From contig CM072811.1 in assembly GCA_037013495.1 (NCBI GenBank), forward strand, positions 46,259,452 through 46,323,451: DNA of 64,000 bases, written 5' to 3'. Both the position numbers and the translations under genes were made by a program. The stretch's first letter is position 1; the number at the start of each line of letters is the position of its first letter. This DNA is from Hippophae tibetana. Lineage: Eukaryota > Streptophyta > Magnoliopsida > Rosales > Elaeagnaceae. The notes beneath the pieces are model-generated. The model did not search any database. It was not told the origin of the DNA and saw nothing but the letters and a program-made list of their open reading frames with translations. Positions 1 to 13,155 of this stretch are shown piece by piece.

Positions 1-411
1 AATCTTATATTATCTTTGTAAATAATAATAATAATAATCAACAAGAATTGCAACATTTATGTATCTTCTTAATTTTTTTCCTATCAGTTACTAATGAAAA
101 ATATTTTCATATGTTTCAATGAAATTATTGAAATGTTATTATTATTTTTATATTATTTGTTCTTTTAAAGGCAAAAAGTTAACAATTTTTATTTTTTTAA
201 TAGTTTTTGGTAAGAAATGCAAACCTAACCTCTAGTAAAAAAATCATTTTTTCATCTTTAGTTAATCTCCAAAAAAAATAAAATGAAAAACCTTCGTTAA
301 AAAGCTAAAATGGTATTTTAGACAAAAAAATTGTTTACTATAAAAAAAAATAGAAAAGATACAATGGATTGGTATACTAAAATAAAACCTTTTAATAATA
401 TAAAATATAAA
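1..411. other. AT-rich sequence, no gene seen
   Basis: This stretch has homopolymer A/T runs and no coding-like segment or recognisable repeat boundary. It is the left flank of the LTR element that starts near 412. Confidence 0.6.
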
Positions 412-852
412 TGTTACTATTTGGAGAGAATTACAAAATCCGGTTGGATTTTAGAGAGAGATTAGAGAAAGGTTTAGATCCTCTTAATAGGTCATATAGG
501 TTTATATAAGACACTATTATCCCCAGATATCGGCACCCTACTGAAACGACTATGTCTAACTTATAATCAGATCCATTGCCACAAGATGAGATCACATTTA
601 TGTATCTATGTAATTAATGTCTTCTTGCTCTCTTTCCAGTTCTTGTACCTCGGGCACCCAATTGTGGTCATATTCCTAAAGCTCTTCAAAAACCAATACA
701 CCCGTGTGTGATACACCTCACATACATTGTATACCTCATGTACCCATAGCACCACATGTAATTTCTACTCGTGTTTCCCTACAAGTGCACCTTCTAACAT
801 CCCATGTGAGGGTACCCTATGGATATGGGCTACCATGATCCACAACATTCAA
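412..852 (-). repeat. 3' LTR of the gag-only element
   Basis: This repeat aligns along its length with 2093-2524. Shared blocks include TTTGGAG-GAATTACAAA, the stretch around 545-600 versus 2230-2290 (ATGTCTAACTTATAATCA against ATGTTTGACTTATAATCA), CCTCACATACATTGTA, and CATCCCATGTGAGG near the end. Many substitutions and small indels mark an old insertion. The left end begins with TG at 412. The right end is placed at a CA near 852, with uncertainty of several bases. Confidence 0.6.
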
Positions 853-1584
853 ACATTAAGTATCTCATTCCTTTATCTTGAAGTAAAATGAAAGAATTGC
901 TCATCTCGGGATACCACTTCAATATATATATATATATTTCTTTGAGGTGTAATCTTTTAAACTTGTCTGCATTCAAACCTATTAAATCTTTGGAGTAAAC
1001 CTTTCAAAAATTTCAATTATATTAAGAGCCATGTCCTTGAAAGTTGAGGCAAAAGTTTTACGGAATATGGTATCATTTTTTTTCTTTTGGGATGTACAAT
1101 GTTGTCATAGCCATCTAAAATTTCATCATATAAACTAATGGACCGTCTATTCCTTTATAGGGTGCACATTTTGGAGTTAGGAATTTGGGTGGAGGAACTA
1201 TTGCTCTATGTTATCTAAAATGAGGGATGCTGATAATTGATCACACATGGCAACAATATCATTCACAAAGGGGTCCTTTACCATTTTTTTTTGAGTTGAA
1301 TGGCTATTTTTCTCCATCTTTTTTTCCATCCATTATCCCATTTTATATAAAAGGAGCTTGAGTGAGTATTGGCAGGTGCCTATGCATTATCTAGTTAGGT
1401 TGGCAATAAGTGGTTTGAATGATATATTAGGGCTAGTAAAGTTATTCTTGTGGCAGTTGTGATGGGTTAACATGTATGGGTCCTTTTTATATAGGGATTG
1501 GTTGTTGACGGTGATGTTTTCTTGGTCATTAAGAAACTTGTTAGGTTCTTATTGGATTTGATGGTTTTGGGGGAGGTGAAGCTG

Positions 1585-1917
1585 TTATGGTTCTGAAAAA
1601 GCTTTCAACTTCTTTCGAATAGTTTGGTTGCAATAATAGTGTGCATATTTTTTTATTTTTATTTTATGATCGGATAAAAGCTTGTTGCAACTCCATAATT
1701 TCTTGTTGAAGTTTTCCATTTTGGCATCGTTTTCTAAGGATGCATCCTTAAAGGTCACACTCATTAAACTAGCAGTACATGGGATCGTCTTTGTAACTTT
1801 AGTTCTTACTTCTAGGAATGATGGTTGATTGGGGTGATACCCGAGTCCATGACAAGGAGTGTGCATAGCTTGACGAGTTATATGTTTGATAGGATGATTT
1901 TTAGTAACTTGAGGCAT
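1585..1917 (-). pseudogene. Gag-region open frame of the gag-only element
   Basis: This 110-codon minus-strand frame lies between the PBS-like site and the recognisable capsid-like segment. Its C-terminal half is lysine/asparagine-rich and helix-prone (NFNKKLWSCNKLLSDHKIK). Its position fits the N-terminal region of gag. I recognise no domain in this part by itself, and neighbouring frames continue the gag similarity only after stops and frame changes. Confidence 0.35.
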
Positions 1918-2092
1918 AGGGTAGTTGAGTTTGTTTTGGTTCTTTCTTCTTGAACTAGAGATAGTGTGGTGGGTATTAATATTGATAAGCCTGAATTTTC
2001 TTATTATATGATGTGATTTTCATGATTTGTTAAATAAAAGATCTCAAATTCTTAATATGAATTGAAAAATTTAAAATCCCATGGTGGGTGCT

Positions 2093-2524
2093 AATTATTT
2101 GGAGTGAATTACAAAGTGTTATATGATTTTATAAAGAGACTAAAGAGAGTCAAATCCTTTTAAAGGATCACACAGGTCTATATATATATATATATATAGG
2201 CACTACTACTTCAATGTATTAGTACTCAATTGGAACGATCATGTTTGACTTATAATCAAATCCTTTGTCACACGATGAGACCACGTCCATGTATCTTCAT
2301 AATTCACGTCTTCTTGTCCTCTTAACCTCTAGTGCCCCTGGTCATACCACTAAAGCTCCTCGTATACTAGAACATCTCATGTGTGATACCCCTCACATAC
2401 ATTGTACATCTTGTGTACTCAAAATACCATGTGTAATGTTACTCACATTCGTATACACATATTCCTTGTAACATCCCATGTGAGGATATCTCGTAAACAT
2501 AGGTACCATAATTCACAATACTCA
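2093..2524 (-). repeat. 5' LTR of the gag-only element
   Basis: This is the partner of the repeat at 412-852. It contains a TA dinucleotide run at about 2180-2199 that the left copy lacks. The adjacent PBS-like sequence lies on its left side, which fixes the element's direction as minus. A 68-codon open frame at 2265-2471 inside it looks incidental. Confidence 0.6.
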
Positions 2525-5500
2525 AATATATATTAATACATTAATTAAAATACTTTTAGAGTACAATCTCTTTTCATAGTGTAGCTACAATGTATTCGTC
2601 TTGAAATATCTACAATGTTTTTTTGTGGAAATGAAGGCATAACAAACAAAAGTCGATCAAATAAGTTGTGGAATTTTACATATATAATATTTAGTTTAAA
2701 ACTCAATAAAATTCCTAAATATATGAAAAAAATTATAATATGAGAATTTTAGAATACATTATAACTTTTTTAGATTTTATAAAAATCTTAATAGAATATA
2801 TTTAATTTTTTATAATTTTTTTAAATTATAATTAAATACATCGAAAATTATATGAATTCTTTTAAAATCATAATTAAATATCACCATATTTTAGAACTCT
2901 TTTAAAATCCATTAGATTATAAATTAAATACTCTCCCAATTTTTATTTTTAGATTGAAAAAAAGTGGATATATATGTACTATTTTATAAAATAAAATAAG
3001 GAGATATATATTATTTTATTTTTAAATTTTTTAAATTTTTTAAATTTTTGATCGTTTAACTTTTAAATCATATCATTTAATTAACATATTTTTAAAAATT
3101 AACACATAAATTTAAAAATAATTTATTTATAAACATGTAGTTTATTAAACAAGTTAAAATTTACTATTAAAATTTTAAAAATTTAAGGACATAAGATTTA
3201 AAAATTTAAATATATTTTTATAAAATTTTAAAAGTTCGAGAATTAAATTGTTTTTCTAAAAAAATTAAAAATTAAGTTAAAATTTAAAATTTAATTATAT
3301 ATTGTAATCTATTTTACAAAGTAATCAAAAATTTGTTTACTAGATTGAACATATGTTCAAAGGATTTATTAGTACTCTGTAATCCCCGACAGATTGTTGT
3401 TTATCGTAAATGAAAATAATCACCTGTAAAGAACGTGAAGGAATTCCGAACAGTATTTTGCTACTCATTAGCCATTATACGCCAAAAGCTAAAAAAGTTG
3501 CTAATTCATGAGAAGACATAAAACCAAGACTTGAACTTTTATTGTTATTAGTAAACTTTACGTGCATTGTACGAAAATTGTTATATATATTTTTTAATTT
3601 TTATCTTTATTTAATTTTACAATATAGTGAAAATTTATATGATATAATATTACATAAATAATAAAAATTAATCATACATTTTAAAGTTAATTATTAAAAG
3701 TAAATATAATAAATATTATTAATTTAACTTATTAAATTAAAAAATATATATCTATTAGAAAATAAACTGATTAATATTATAGAATTCTATTAATTAAGAT
3801 TCTAACTTAATTTTTTTCAAATTTAAATAAAATAAAATAAAAAAATATATTATTATTTTAAAATATAATAATATTTTATCCAAAATTATGTTAACAGTGA
3901 TTTAAACTTATATTGTTAGATTATTATTAGTATGCATATTATGGAGTTATTCATTTAATTCTTAACTTATTTAAGATATTATAAATTAATCACTATTCTT
4001 TAAATTTATAGATATTGAAAAATATGATACAAGCTTTTAATTTTTACTTTAAATTAATTTAATAATTAATTATCATATAATTGTCAGATTAGGGTTAGAT
4101 TATAAATTTTATTTTACATTATAAATAAAATTATATATTTTAAGTTAGTATAATAAAATTAAAATTATTAAATTTATAAAAAATATGAATTAAATTATGG
4201 AAATTAAGAAGGTAAAGTAACAAATTATAATATCTAAATAATGACTCAACAAATACAGCGTATTATTATTATTTCTAATAAGCACTTGTCCCCATGAAAC
4301 TTGGTTTATCAGACCAAAGGACCATGACACGATGGGTTTGATGTCATAATGAAGCGAGCAAAAAGGAGAGGTTTCTCGTGCCTTTATTATAGTGGCTATG
4401 CAGCTTTCACCTAGCATGCTAATTCTAGAATAATATACAATAATTCTTCACATTTAATATCTAAAATTTTAGATTAATTCACACAAAAAGTTTTAAATTA
4501 AAAAATTAAAATTTCTATTCTTAAATTATTATATTTTAAAATGAAGTCTTAAATTAAAAATTTGCAGCCTTAATATAACCTATATGTCACATTTTGTAAA
4601 GATCTAATAGTTATAAAGGGCCCAAAAACTAAACCATTTTTTATTCACTATAATAAAAATATTAGGGTAACAAATTTTTTTAATCATATGTATACTCATA
4701 TTAATTATGATATAATATATATTTAAATAACTTTAAAAATAAAAAAAAAATATTTTTAAATAAGTTTAATATTATAATTAATATAAGTATAAATTTATAA
4801 AAAAAATAAGAAAAATCGCTCAAAATCAAACAATAAAGACCAAAGAATAGCTTCTAATATCAATTGCCTCGAGCAAATTAACCTAGATTAACGTCGTATG
4901 CCTTAAATTTGAATGTTTCAAAGTAAATAGCAGTTATGGGCTAAAAGGTAAGTTAAAGTGGGTACACGTATATAATTTTTATAAAATTTATTATAATATT
5001 ATATTTAATAAATGTGAAATATTAATTTAAATATTATCTTAAAGTATATAGCCGTACCAAATAGTATTTAGGTATGGTTACCACTAAAAGGCCATCTGTA
5101 CTATATACTGAATTATATCGAAAACTTAAATCAGCTTTACCTCTAATTAACAACTATATCAAAACTTAAAATGCAATAATAGTACATACAATTATGAGAT
5201 TTAGATACGATTGTAAACTGTATTATTATATAATTTTCCCATACACATATAAAACTATATTAATTTATGGTACGGATGTTAACTGTATTTGTAACTATTT
5301 GAGTATATTTATTAACCGTAATATATACTTTTTTGTAATAGCTATCTATAGAATAGTATTATTTTTTGATTTGATTGTTATCAAGTTACGATAAAGAAAG
5401 AAAAGATGACGACGAGTAGAGGTGGTAGAGCTATTCGTAATGTTGTATTAAAAATAAATATCAATTTAATAAATATAATGGTTGAATAAATTTAAAAAAA

Positions 5501-8500
5501 AAATCTAAAAAAATATAAAAAAAATAAATATTTAGAATGTGATAATATTTGTGTGGTAAGTACTATAAAGAACATAACATATATTACATTTTGTTTAATA
5601 ATTTAATTAAAAACAAATAGTTGTTTGTATTATTAGTTTGTGGGTAAGTTTAAAACTTTCTCTCTTAGTATTTATATTTCTCTTTAATTTATGAGCTGTC
5701 TATTAAACGTGTTATAAAGTCTTTTATTATGGATATAATATAAATAGATTGTTTATTTATTTAAATATAATATTAATAAATTTAAAGTTAAGTATTCTAA
5801 ATTTTATGGACGTAGAAAATATAATATTAATAAATTTAAAATTATGTATTTTAAATTTTACTTAACTTGAAAGTAGAAGTTGATGGTGGATGAAAATGGA
5901 TAAAGATGTTAGTGGTTGTAATAAGTTATTGTCCTGATAGGTGAAAGGTGAGAGGAGGGAGTCATAAGATGGTCGATGAGATTTGATAATAAAGTTTTAA
6001 AATTAAGACTTTTTTTTTATTTTTAGAAACATTTTATAGGCACATGGTGACTATACCAATAATAATAATTAAAAATAATTTTTAATAACTATTATCAATT
6101 ATATTTGTATTTTAATTGAAACAATATAAAATTATATATTTACTTAAATTTAAATACAGTTAATAATTGTATGTATTGAAATTGACTTGTACAATTATAT
6201 CTTAATTTAAAATTGATTTTTAAGTCCCGTACTTAAAAAATATTAAAAACATTACTTCATTTTTTTCTTTCAAATTGATAGTGTATCTAAAGTTATTTCT
6301 TGTTATAGTACCTTTTTTTGTGACTTGAGATCCAAGGGTTTAAAACAATCAATTAAAAATTGATATTAGTTTAAAGTTTATATAAAAATCATAAATTATC
6401 AATTCTAAAATATTAACTTAATGAGTGAGTTAAAAAATTATAATTTTTAAATTTTTTATCATAATAATATTTTTAAAGAATGTGAGGCATTATCTCTAAT
6501 ATATCTAATTTATTTTTTTACTTTCTCTAGATTAGGTAAAGGTTTATGATTATTAGATAATACAGTTTTCAGAAATTTGGAGTAATTTTCTACAACCATG
6601 GGATTCAAAAATCAAAAGATCTAAATATGTAAGACATCAAAGTTGAAATATTTCTAAGTTGTTAGTTATCAAAATACTTAATTGTTCTTCTTTTTTGAAT
6701 ATAATCTATAACATACAAAAAAAATTTAATTGTCCAAAAGTAGTATGAGATATATATTTTTTTAATAGTAATATAAAAATTTGAGTTAAAACTCATCAAT
6801 GTATATATAGGAATGTGAGTGTAAATGTATAATTTTTTTTTTAAATCTTATCAATGTGAAAATTAAAATGATATATTCAAGTTAATCTTAATTAGTACAT
6901 TTTATCTAGTAATATAATCTCTATTTATTTCCATCCTCATATAAAAAATCATCTAATTTTTATATATTTAATGTGTTTTAAATCTATAATTTTAAATAGG
7001 TTTTGAATCTATGACTTTAAATAAAGAATAATATTTTTTACTATATGAATCACAACTCATCTAATTAATTCCTCAAATATAAAATTTCTCCAATTTATTT
7101 AGTAAAATTATCCATATTTTGTCGAACAAAATAGAAGTCAACGAAGGTCAGCATTAATGAAGTAGAAGCATAAAGCCATATTTGGATGAATCAATGATTT
7201 TTTTTTTATATTTGCCAGTGCATGGAAGCACAATTGCACAAGCAAGAATGTCCAGTTATGATTATTTTTCCCCCCTGAGCAGAATGGCACAAAGTGACGT
7301 GTCTAGGAATGTTAACGAATTGAAATAAGATCAAGTGGTATTTTATTTAAAATTAAAATCAAAATATTATATTATTAACAAAATCAAAACCGAAAACAAA
7401 AGCTGTAGACATAAATTTAAAAAATCACCATTTAGTTATAGTTACAGGAGTTCTAAAAATAAAGTTTTAAGAACTTTTTGATTAAAATAATTAAAGTATA
7501 TTATATTTAATAAAAATAATATGATATTTATATTTAATATATTTGTTTTTTTTTCATCATAAATATTAAACAATAAATGTTTTTACCTCTATGTATATGC
7601 AAAATATAATATTTGAATGATATATTAGTTAAAAGTTTCGTGTATCAATATGACATGATCTCGTACATGAAATAAAACCCAAAATTTTAAATAAAATAAT
7701 AATCAAAATTTACCATCTAAAATTAAAATGGTTTCATTATTACTTGTGGTTATGTGAACTCGTGAATTGTTTTGACATATTTATGAGTCATGAACATGGA
7801 TTAAACATCTATAATATTAAATTTTTTTATTATATTTGCAACATTTGCATGTAATTTTCGTTGATGATTTTAATCTGATCTGGGAAATTTTATGAAAGAC
7901 ATATCCTTTTTGCTATGAGAAGATGAGGGGAAAACACTGATTTTGTTTACAAGAGGTTGTAACATTTGGAGTAGCATGCATGCTTTTTTCTCTCATAAGT
8001 GTAGCGAAACATCCGTTATTTCATTATTTGTTCGTTTGATTGTCTTTAATGTGATCTGATGAGGGGAAATTTAATGTGGTCTGTCGTTTTTAAAAAGTCT
8101 TAATTTCTAAGTTATGAATTTAGGTGACATATCATAATGAAGTATATATATGCGCCTGATTTTATGATTTAATTATAATTTGTTACGTAAATTGCTAACC
8201 GATCTTAGATTTAAATAAAGAAAAGTATTTTTTTATACACTACACAAATACTATTAGTTTTTAGCTTTTTTTTTTAATTCAATAACATCCTTAATATTTT
8301 AATATAATTGCTCTCTAAATATTACATATTTATTTTTTATAATTAAATTCTTACAAATAAATGAAAATTATTATATACCATGTGTATAGATGTAAATTCA
8401 GGATTTTAATTCATAAATAACACCATCTAGTAAAAACATTTACTATTTATTTTTCAATTATTATTTAGTTTTAATAAAAAATATATTATGTATATTAATA

Positions 8501-9399
8501 TGTTCAAATTATTGAATTTATAATGTATTTTTGAGTGATAAAAATTTAATAATAAAAATTCAGAGAAAACATATAACTCACTTTATATATATAATTTGTT
8601 TATATTTTTATAAGTATTACTTATAAAAATTTTGTTATTAAAATATGAGAGATGATCAATATAATAATATATCGTTTAATTTTGAAACCTAAAAACAAAA
8701 CCAAATAAGTGATCTTATTATATGTAGATTTTTCTACCTATATACTATATGCAATTAACGTATAAGATAGTTAAATTTTAGATTATTTTATAATTTTTAA
8801 TAAAAATGCGTAAATTTTTTATAATTATTAAGTAGTGTAAAAAAATCTTAATTGTTTTTAAAAGATGTGTATATTTGTTCTAAATTGATGGATGAATACT
8901 TTTTAACCGAAAATAATCATGTACCAAATACATGAAGACATTTTAAAGAACATTTTTAAAATTATAAATTATTTATAAAAAAAAAACCCATCTCAATTCA
9001 GTTCTTTATCTCCCAAAAACCCACCGTTAATAAATGGAATAATACTAAACCAGTCATAATCCCAAACTTCTAAAAACATTTTTTTTCCTTTTTTTTATTT
9101 CTTTTATTTTTGTCTACAGAAGTTGGCTTGGGATTATTTCCCTCGTTAGAGGTTGGCGTGACTGTTTATTTTTTATTAATTTGTAATTTTAAAAATCTTT
9201 TAAAATATAATTATGTAATTAACACATGATTATTTTTAATAAAAAAATTAATGATATCAGTGTGCATATTTTTTAAAAATTAATAAAAAATTTATACATC
9301 AGTATAAAAAAAAATTACGTCAATTTTATTACATATTTATTAAAAATTATATCATCCTACCTCGTTCACCATATCACTTGTCCTTTTAAGGCCATTACT
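2525..9399. other. Long AT-rich intergenic region
   Basis: Almost 7 kb of A/T-dominated sequence with no protein family, RNA gene or LTR pair that I can recognise. There is a local imperfect repeat near 5760-5860, where a block of about 30 bases containing AATATAATATTAATAAATTT occurs twice, about 56 bases apart. A somewhat less AT-rich patch lies at 4250-4420. Its 75-codon minus frame has no recognisable motif. Short open frames elsewhere (for example 5194-5394) have the composition expected of random AT-rich DNA. Confidence 0.6.
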
Positions 9400-9557
9400 C
9401 TATCCATAATTATGGGAGGGAGGGAGAGTGAAAGGATGGAGTGTGTTCCAAGACACAATGATTATATGGTCTTTAGCCAAGCAGAAAGGCTGGCGTGGAT
9501 ATACCCAATAACGTGGGACTTGGCCGAGGCATGAGAAGGAACAAAAGCAGATTAACA

Positions 9558-9597
<40 letters not shown>

Positions 9598-9640
9598 AAT
9601 AATAGAAAAAAAAAAGAGTTTGCTAACCTAAGGCTTTTAT
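9400..9640. other. GC-richer island with (CT)n(AT)n microsatellite
   Basis: A G-rich segment (GGGAGGGAGGGAGAG at about 9414-9428) and a mixed-composition stretch lead into a CT run followed by an AT run at about 9558-9597. Pyrimidine microsatellites of this sort are common in plant 5' leaders and promoters. No convincing open frame follows (a 62-codon plus frame at 9979-10167 is not recognisable). It could be the start of an unannotated transcript or just a repeat; the sequence alone does not decide. Confidence 0.3.
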
Positions 9641-10453
9641 CATGATGATATTATCAGCCTTCTTTGTCTTTGGTCGGTCTACGATTATATATGGTTGAAA
9701 ATTGTTAAAGCGACACAAGTACATATGTTATATATGGTGGAGAAATATTAATGACTTGCAAATATTTTCATACGCATATTTTTATATTTTATGATATATT
9801 ATAATTATTTTAAAAATTAAAAATAATTATTCGTTTTTTTATATTTATACATAAAAAATTATATAATATAGATGCAAAAATAGATACAATTTAATATTTT
9901 TTTAACATTTATATTAAGAGATACATATAATAGTATTTTTATTAAAAATATAATTTAATATCATAATTTTTAGACCAGATGCTTTCACCCAAGTATAAAC
10001 CTTTAAGGAACGACCATTTAGTCTCAGAAAAAAACTTTATTTTTGTTCCTAAGTGCGCCAATAACACCTTTTGCTCTTACATATTACTTCCATGTATAAT
10101 TCGTACCTTCTTTTACATTTTTATTAAAGACGAAAAGATAATAATAAAAATAAAGATCACACCCTGAAAGGTGTAGGCATATGCAGAGAGAAAAATATAG
10201 AATGTCGTAGAAAGGAAGGAAAGTAAAAATTAGCCGAGACGTACTAGTTACTCAAAACACACACAATATGACAGTATATATATATATATACTGGTAATTA
10301 TTATCACCCACTTTTTCACTTTATACGCGCGTTATTTCTGAAGACATTTACATCAATCAAGTATCCTCGTTTAAATTTACCAAATAAATCATTTTTTTTA
10401 AGATTTAATTTATGATTTATAATTTAATATTAAATAATCATTTTTACAATTTT
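9641..10453. other. AT-rich intergenic sequence
   Basis: No gene is seen. A short TA run lies at about 10274-10291. This stretch ends at the left LTR of the copia remnant. Confidence 0.5.
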
Positions 10454-10744
10454 TATTGAGAATTGTACAAAATTTTACCCAAACAAAAAATGAACAAGAA
10501 GATAATAACTCAAAGAAAATTTATGCATAAAACTTCTTAAGAATACGGTTTATTTTCTTTTTTTATTGAGTGCAAAGCAGGCCTATTATTTAGTTTGATT
10601 ACAAACCAATTGTTAAAAAATATGATATGATAAAATTTAAACAAAAATAGATACATAATTGGTCCTTATCTCACTTGTAGCGGACAATGCCATAAAAATA
10701 AGAATATGAAAACTGAAGTTTGAATTACAATAATGACTTAATCA
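10454..10744 (-). repeat. 3' LTR of the copia remnant
   Basis: Shares long blocks with 13156-13435: TTGAGAATTGTACAAAATTT, AATGAACAAGAAGATAA, ACTCAAAGAAA, ATTACAAACCAATTG and AACTGAAGTTTGAAT. Indels and substitutions are frequent, so the insertion is old. The expected 5' TG has become TA. Confidence 0.75.
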
Positions 10745-11097
10745 ATTACTAGTGTGCGAATAAAATGAACCCTGATGTCAATATGTTTTGTTCTCCCATG
10801 ATATATAGGATTCCTTGCCATTGCGATTGTTGCTTTATTGTCACACCAGACTTCTGTTACTTCCTCTTGTTCTTGCCCAAAATCCAGAAGTACCTTTCTC
10901 AATCATATAGCTTGACATGCTGAAGAGGTTGCAAAAATATATTCTGCTTCAGATGATGATAATGCAGTGATTGATTATTTTTTTGAATTTTATGAGATAA
11001 CCCTTGATCCGAAACTGAATATATAGCTTGAAGTGGTCTTTTTATCCTTTATACAACCTACCCAATCACTATTAGTGTATCCAAGTAAAATGGAGTT

Positions 11098-11487
11098 TTA
11101 TTTTTTATCATACCATATCCTATAATCAACTATTCTTGCTATATATCTCAAAATTATTTTTGTTGCTCCAAAATGATAACTTGTGGGGAAGTGCATGAAC
11201 CTTGAAATAACACCCATTGAAAATGCAATGTCTGGTCTTGTGTGAATGGGGTAGATTAACCTACTAACCAGAATTTTGAAGAGTTTTTCGTCTTTTTGTT
11301 CTATGCCATCATCAACTTGAAGCTTTTCATTTAGGTTCATAGGAGTGAATGCTACTTTATAGTTTGCCATCTTGATTTTTTTGAGTAAATCTTCAACATA
11401 CTTCCTTTGAGAGATAAATATCCCCTTTTCAACCTGTTTCACTTCAACTCCAAAAAAAAATGTATAAACCCAGATCTGATATCTCAA
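11098..11487 (-). pseudogene. Copia reverse transcriptase C-terminal fragment
   Basis: This 129-codon frame carries the classic copia RT-to-RNase H connection: FFGVEVKQVEKGIFISQRKY, then a VEDLLKKIKM helix, a TPMN-LNEKL stretch, LVSRLIYPIHTRPDIAFSMGVISRFMH and a final ATKIILRYIA. The family reads LVG-LIYL-TRPDI-A, so most conserved residues persist. The YVDD catalytic motif lies upstream in a different frame (around 11550). It is a broken relic with no complete protein. Confidence 0.85.
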
Positions 11488-13155
11488 ATTCCTTTTTCAT
11501 ACTTAATCGAAATTCTTCTATCAGTGAGATAGAAGAGCCCATATAGATCATATCATCCACATATAAACATACGAAGAGTGAGTTCTTACCCTGGCTTTTC
11601 ATGTAAAGTGTGGGCTTATTTTGCTTTTTTTAAACCTTTTTTTTTTGTAGAAAGTAGGCATCAATGCGTGCATACCAAGCTTGGGGAGTTTGCTTTAATC
11701 CATACAATGCTTTCCTTAGCTTATACACCTGTTTTTCCTTTTCATGAACAACAAAACCTTTGAATTGAGTGACATATAGATCTTCCTTGAGTTCCCCATT
11801 TTAAAAAGTTTATTTAACGTCAAATTGACAAACATGCCAACTTAGTTTAGTTGTTATAGCAAGGGAAGTCCTTATTGTTTCAAACCTCACAACTAGAGAG
11901 AACGTTTCCTCATAGTTCATTCCTTGTTGCTGTGTATACCTCTTAGCCACCAACCGAACTTTGTAATTTTGTATGCTTCCATCTGCATTAATTTTTGTTC
12001 TGAAGATACATTTGACACCAATTGCCCTCTTGTCCTTTGGAAGAGTAGTTAGTTCCCAAGTTTTGTTTCTTTGAATTGCTTCAAGTTCCTCGTTTATTGT
12101 TATGACTCATTCCTTATTGCTTGCTGCCTCATCAAATGAAGTAGGATCTACAACATACAATTCTTGAGTATTAACATAAATCTCACTGAGAGACCTAGTT
12201 CGCCTTGGTAGAGACTCATCAGTTGAACTTGAGTTTTGAGCAGATGATGATGAGTCACCCAAAGAATTGTTTGAAGTAGCAGAACTGGATGCATTTGAGG
12301 TTCCTGGTGATGTTGCGGCTCCTAGAGTTTTGGGAGGAATCTATTGTTGTCTTTCCATGGATTTTTCTTCAAGGTTTGTTGGAGTCTCAAATTGAATGCC
12401 TCATTCTTCATTCTCGATTCAGTTCCATTTTGCTTCCTTTTCAAAAGTGACATTTTTGCTAATGATTATAGTGTCATCAATAGGATTGTACAAATTATAT
12501 GCTTTGGTGTTATTGCTATAACCTATAAAAATACATTTTATGGATTTTTGATCAAGCTTCCCACATTTGTAGGACTCGACAAAAACATATGAAATTTACC
12601 CAAAGGTTCTATACTTCATATGGTGTTTGATCAGGTACTACTCGTGTTGGTGAAATATTCAGAATATACACTCAAGTGGCTACTACTTCTAAAAAAAAGT
12701 TAGAAGTTCTTTGGCATGTAGCATAAATCTAACCATCTCCACCACAGTTCTGTTTTTGCTTTCTGTCACTCCATTTTGATCAGGCGTGTCTGGTGTAGTG
12801 AGCTCTTTATGGATACCATGCTATTCACAGAAGTGGTTAAATTCTTTGGAAGTAAATTCTCCTCGTCTATCAATCCTTAATACTTTGATATTTTTTTTCA
12901 CTCTACTTCTCTACTAGTGCCTTGAATATTTTCAAGGCATTGAATGCTTCTGATTTGAGATGAAGAAAATACACCCAACTCATCCTGCTAATATCATTTC
13001 TAAATAACAAAAAATATATACTCACTCTAAAAGATTCAGTTATCATAGGACTATATAAATCAACATGCACAAGTTCTAGATTGGTAGTGACTCTCTATGA
13101 TTTTCCCATAGGTAATGGGCCTCCATGATTTTCCCATCTGGCGTTGATACGAATT

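Larger units (their letters stand above)
412..2524 (-). mobile_element. Small decayed LTR retrotransposon carrying only gag (TR-GAG-like, Ty3/gypsy type)
   Basis: Two diverged direct repeats (about 412-852 and 2093-2524) bracket about 1.2 kb. Next to the right repeat, at about 2075-2092 on the minus strand, lies a sequence resembling the plant tRNA-Lys type primer-binding site (GCACCCACC followed by ATGGG). This makes the right repeat the 5' LTR of a minus-strand element. The interior, read on the minus strand around 1030-1190, gives a gypsy-like gag pattern: an element with YKGIDGP, then FRKTFASTFKDMA after a frame change, then FERFTPKI. This is the layout of capsid-domain sequences in Tat/Retand-type gag. 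Stops and frame changes are frequent, and no protease, RT or integrase is visible. It could be a deletion derivative of a full element or a genuine gag-only non-autonomous family. Exact ends and target duplication were not resolved. Confidence 0.6.

Noticed and set aside
5194..5394. 66-codon plus-strand open frame
   Set aside because: Tyr/Ile/Phe-rich translation expected of AT-rich DNA; no motif.
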